Positions 5,743 through 6,569 of a stretch of DNA of 6,569 bases are shown one piece after another. Within the stretch, counting starts at the first letter, position 1; every line of letters begins with the position of its first letter. The DNA comes from Firmicutes bacterium CAG:646. Its GTDB lineage: Bacteria; Bacillota; Clostridia; Lachnospirales; Lachnospiraceae. Both the position numbers and the translations under genes were made by a program. Where the stretch lies: NCBI GenBank assembly GCA_000432335.1, contig HF995409.1, forward strand, positions 1 through 6,569. The letters run 5' to 3'. The notes under the pieces are model-generated. The model had not been told where the DNA came from. It was given only the letters and a program-made list of their open reading frames with translations, and made no database searches.

Positions 5743-6569
5743 ATGAAAACGAGAGGAATTAGTTTTCTGCTGGCGTTGGTATTGACCGTATCTTCTTTTT
5801 GGCTGCCTGCATCTGGGACAGAGGTTGTGTGGGCGAAAGAGGAACAGACACAGGAAGAAATACAGGAGGAAAAACAGACGGAAGAAGGAGGCGTGGTGAC
5901 AGAGGCCCCCAGTGTGATGCTGATGGAAGTGTCCACGGGAACTATTCTGTTTCAGAAAAATGCGCAGGAACAGAGAAGTCCGGCAAGTATCACAAAAATC
6001 ATGACGCTGCTTTTGATTTTTGAGGAGCTGGAAAAAGGAACGCTGACCATGGAGGAAGAGGTGGTAACCAGCGCATATGCCAAAAGCATGGGCGGCTCGC
6101 AGGTCTTTCTGGAAGAGGGAGAAAAGCAGACGGTGGAAACCATGATCAAGTGTATTGTGGTTGCTTCGGGAAATGATGCGTCTGTGGCTATGGCAGAGCA
6201 TATTGCGGGAAGCGAGGCGGAATTTGTCAAGCGGATGAATCAGAGAGCCCGGGAACTGGGAATGGTACATACAAATTTTGAAGATTGCTGTGGACTGACG
6301 GAGTCTGCAGAACATTACACTACGGCGGAGGATGTTGCTCTGGTATCCAGAGAACTGCTCCGCCGTTTTCCGAAAATTCTGGAATATTCTTCTATCTGGA
6401 TGGAAAATATCACTCACGTCACCCGGCAGGGTTCCAAAGAATTTTGCCTTACCAACACCAACAAATTGGTCCGAAGTTATGACGGCTGTGTGGGTTTGAA
6501 GACGGGAAGTACCAGCGTGGCAAAATTTTGTGTATCAGCAGTGGCAAAACGGGGTGATCTGATGCTTTT
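5743..6569 (+). CDS. dacF: D-alanyl-D-alanine carboxypeptidase (DacF/PBP5-type, peptidase family S11), 3'-truncated by the window
   Basis: This secreted penicillin-binding enzyme removes the terminal D-Ala from peptidoglycan stem pentapeptides, limiting cross-linking. The window holds 275 complete codons plus two bases; no stop is reached. Residues 1-24 form a signal peptide (basic MKTRG, then a hydrophobic stretch), with cleavage possible near ASG (23-25) or WA (30-31). A Glu/Gln-rich spacer (32-50) leads to the catalytic domain. All three active-site motifs are present: SITK (82-85, nucleophile S82), SGN (142-144) and KTG (253-255). HYTTAEDVALVSREL (191-205) is also typical of the family. 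The missing part should hold the end of the catalytic domain and the C-terminal beta-rich domain with any membrane anchor. The ribosome-binding site is AGGGG (5734-5738), only 4 bases from the ATG. The symbol is a family-level choice; dacA/dacB naming is equally possible. Confidence 0.93.
   Translation, partial: MKTRGISFLLALVLTVSSFWLPASGTEVVWAKEEQTQEEIQEEKQTEEGGVVTEAPSVMLMEVSTGTILFQKNAQEQRSPASITKIMTLLLIFEELEKGTLTMEEEVVTSAYAKSMGGSQVFLEEGEKQTVETMIKCIVVASGNDASVAMAEHIAGSEAEFVKRMNQRARELGMVHTNFEDCCGLTESAEHYTTAEDVALVSRELLRRFPKILEYSSIWMENITHVTRQGSKEFCLTNTNKLVRSYDGCVGLKTGSTSVAKFCVSAVAKRGDLML

Noticed and set aside
5362..6417. 351-codon open frame on the minus strand
   Set aside because: It lies antisense across the CmpB-like gene and dacF, both of which have clear motifs. 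Its product is rich in His, Arg and Phe with no recognisable domain, as expected for a shadow frame.
703..6569. Search for CRISPR arrays, tRNA or rRNA genes, transposases or defence genes
   Set aside because: No regularly spaced repeats, cloverleaf, rRNA-like segment or mobile-element protein was seen. The coding part is ordinary housekeeping sequence.

Overview
The window reads as chromosomal DNA from a Gram-positive clostridium, most likely of the family Lachnospiraceae (Blautia/Dorea-like). This rests on the clostridial protein sequences (AlaRS with a Cys-rich insert, a 58-residue S21, a CmpB-like membrane protein), purine-rich Shine-Dalgarno sites, strong sigma-A type promoters and a T-box riboswitch. 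The assignment is inferred from the sequence and was not checked by database search. All genes are on the + strand.

Bases 1-702 are non-coding but densely structured. The first 24 bases look like the tail of a dispersed repeat. A near-consensus promoter (57-85) and a tyrosine T-box leader (about 104-382) follow, with specifier UAC and discriminator-pairing UGGU; the leader ends in a terminator. A second copy of the repeat (about 405-616) lies between that terminator and the tyrS start codon. It is non-coding, folds into two large hairpin domains and is the least explained element here.

Bases 703-4630 carry tyrS (tyrosyl-tRNA synthetase) and, 64 bases later, alaS (alanyl-tRNA synthetase). No terminator is visible between them, so alaS can be read from the tyrosine-controlled promoter; a weak promoter of its own is possible. 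The better alaS start is GTG at 1991.

Bases 4631-5012 form a separate unit: an extended -10 promoter, a short leader with an 8-bp hairpin abutting the ribosome-binding site, the small gene rpsU (S21, 4759-4935), a 3' hairpin and an intrinsic terminator.

Bases 5013-6569 hold a likely two-gene unit. The first gene encodes a five-helix membrane protein of the CmpB-like 'putative ABC transporter' family. The second encodes a secreted D-alanyl-D-alanine carboxypeptidase (DacF/PBP5 type) cut off by the window end. Together the window covers translation (two tRNA synthetases and a 30S protein) followed by cell envelope functions. The protein-coding genes look ordinary; the interest lies in the leader region.
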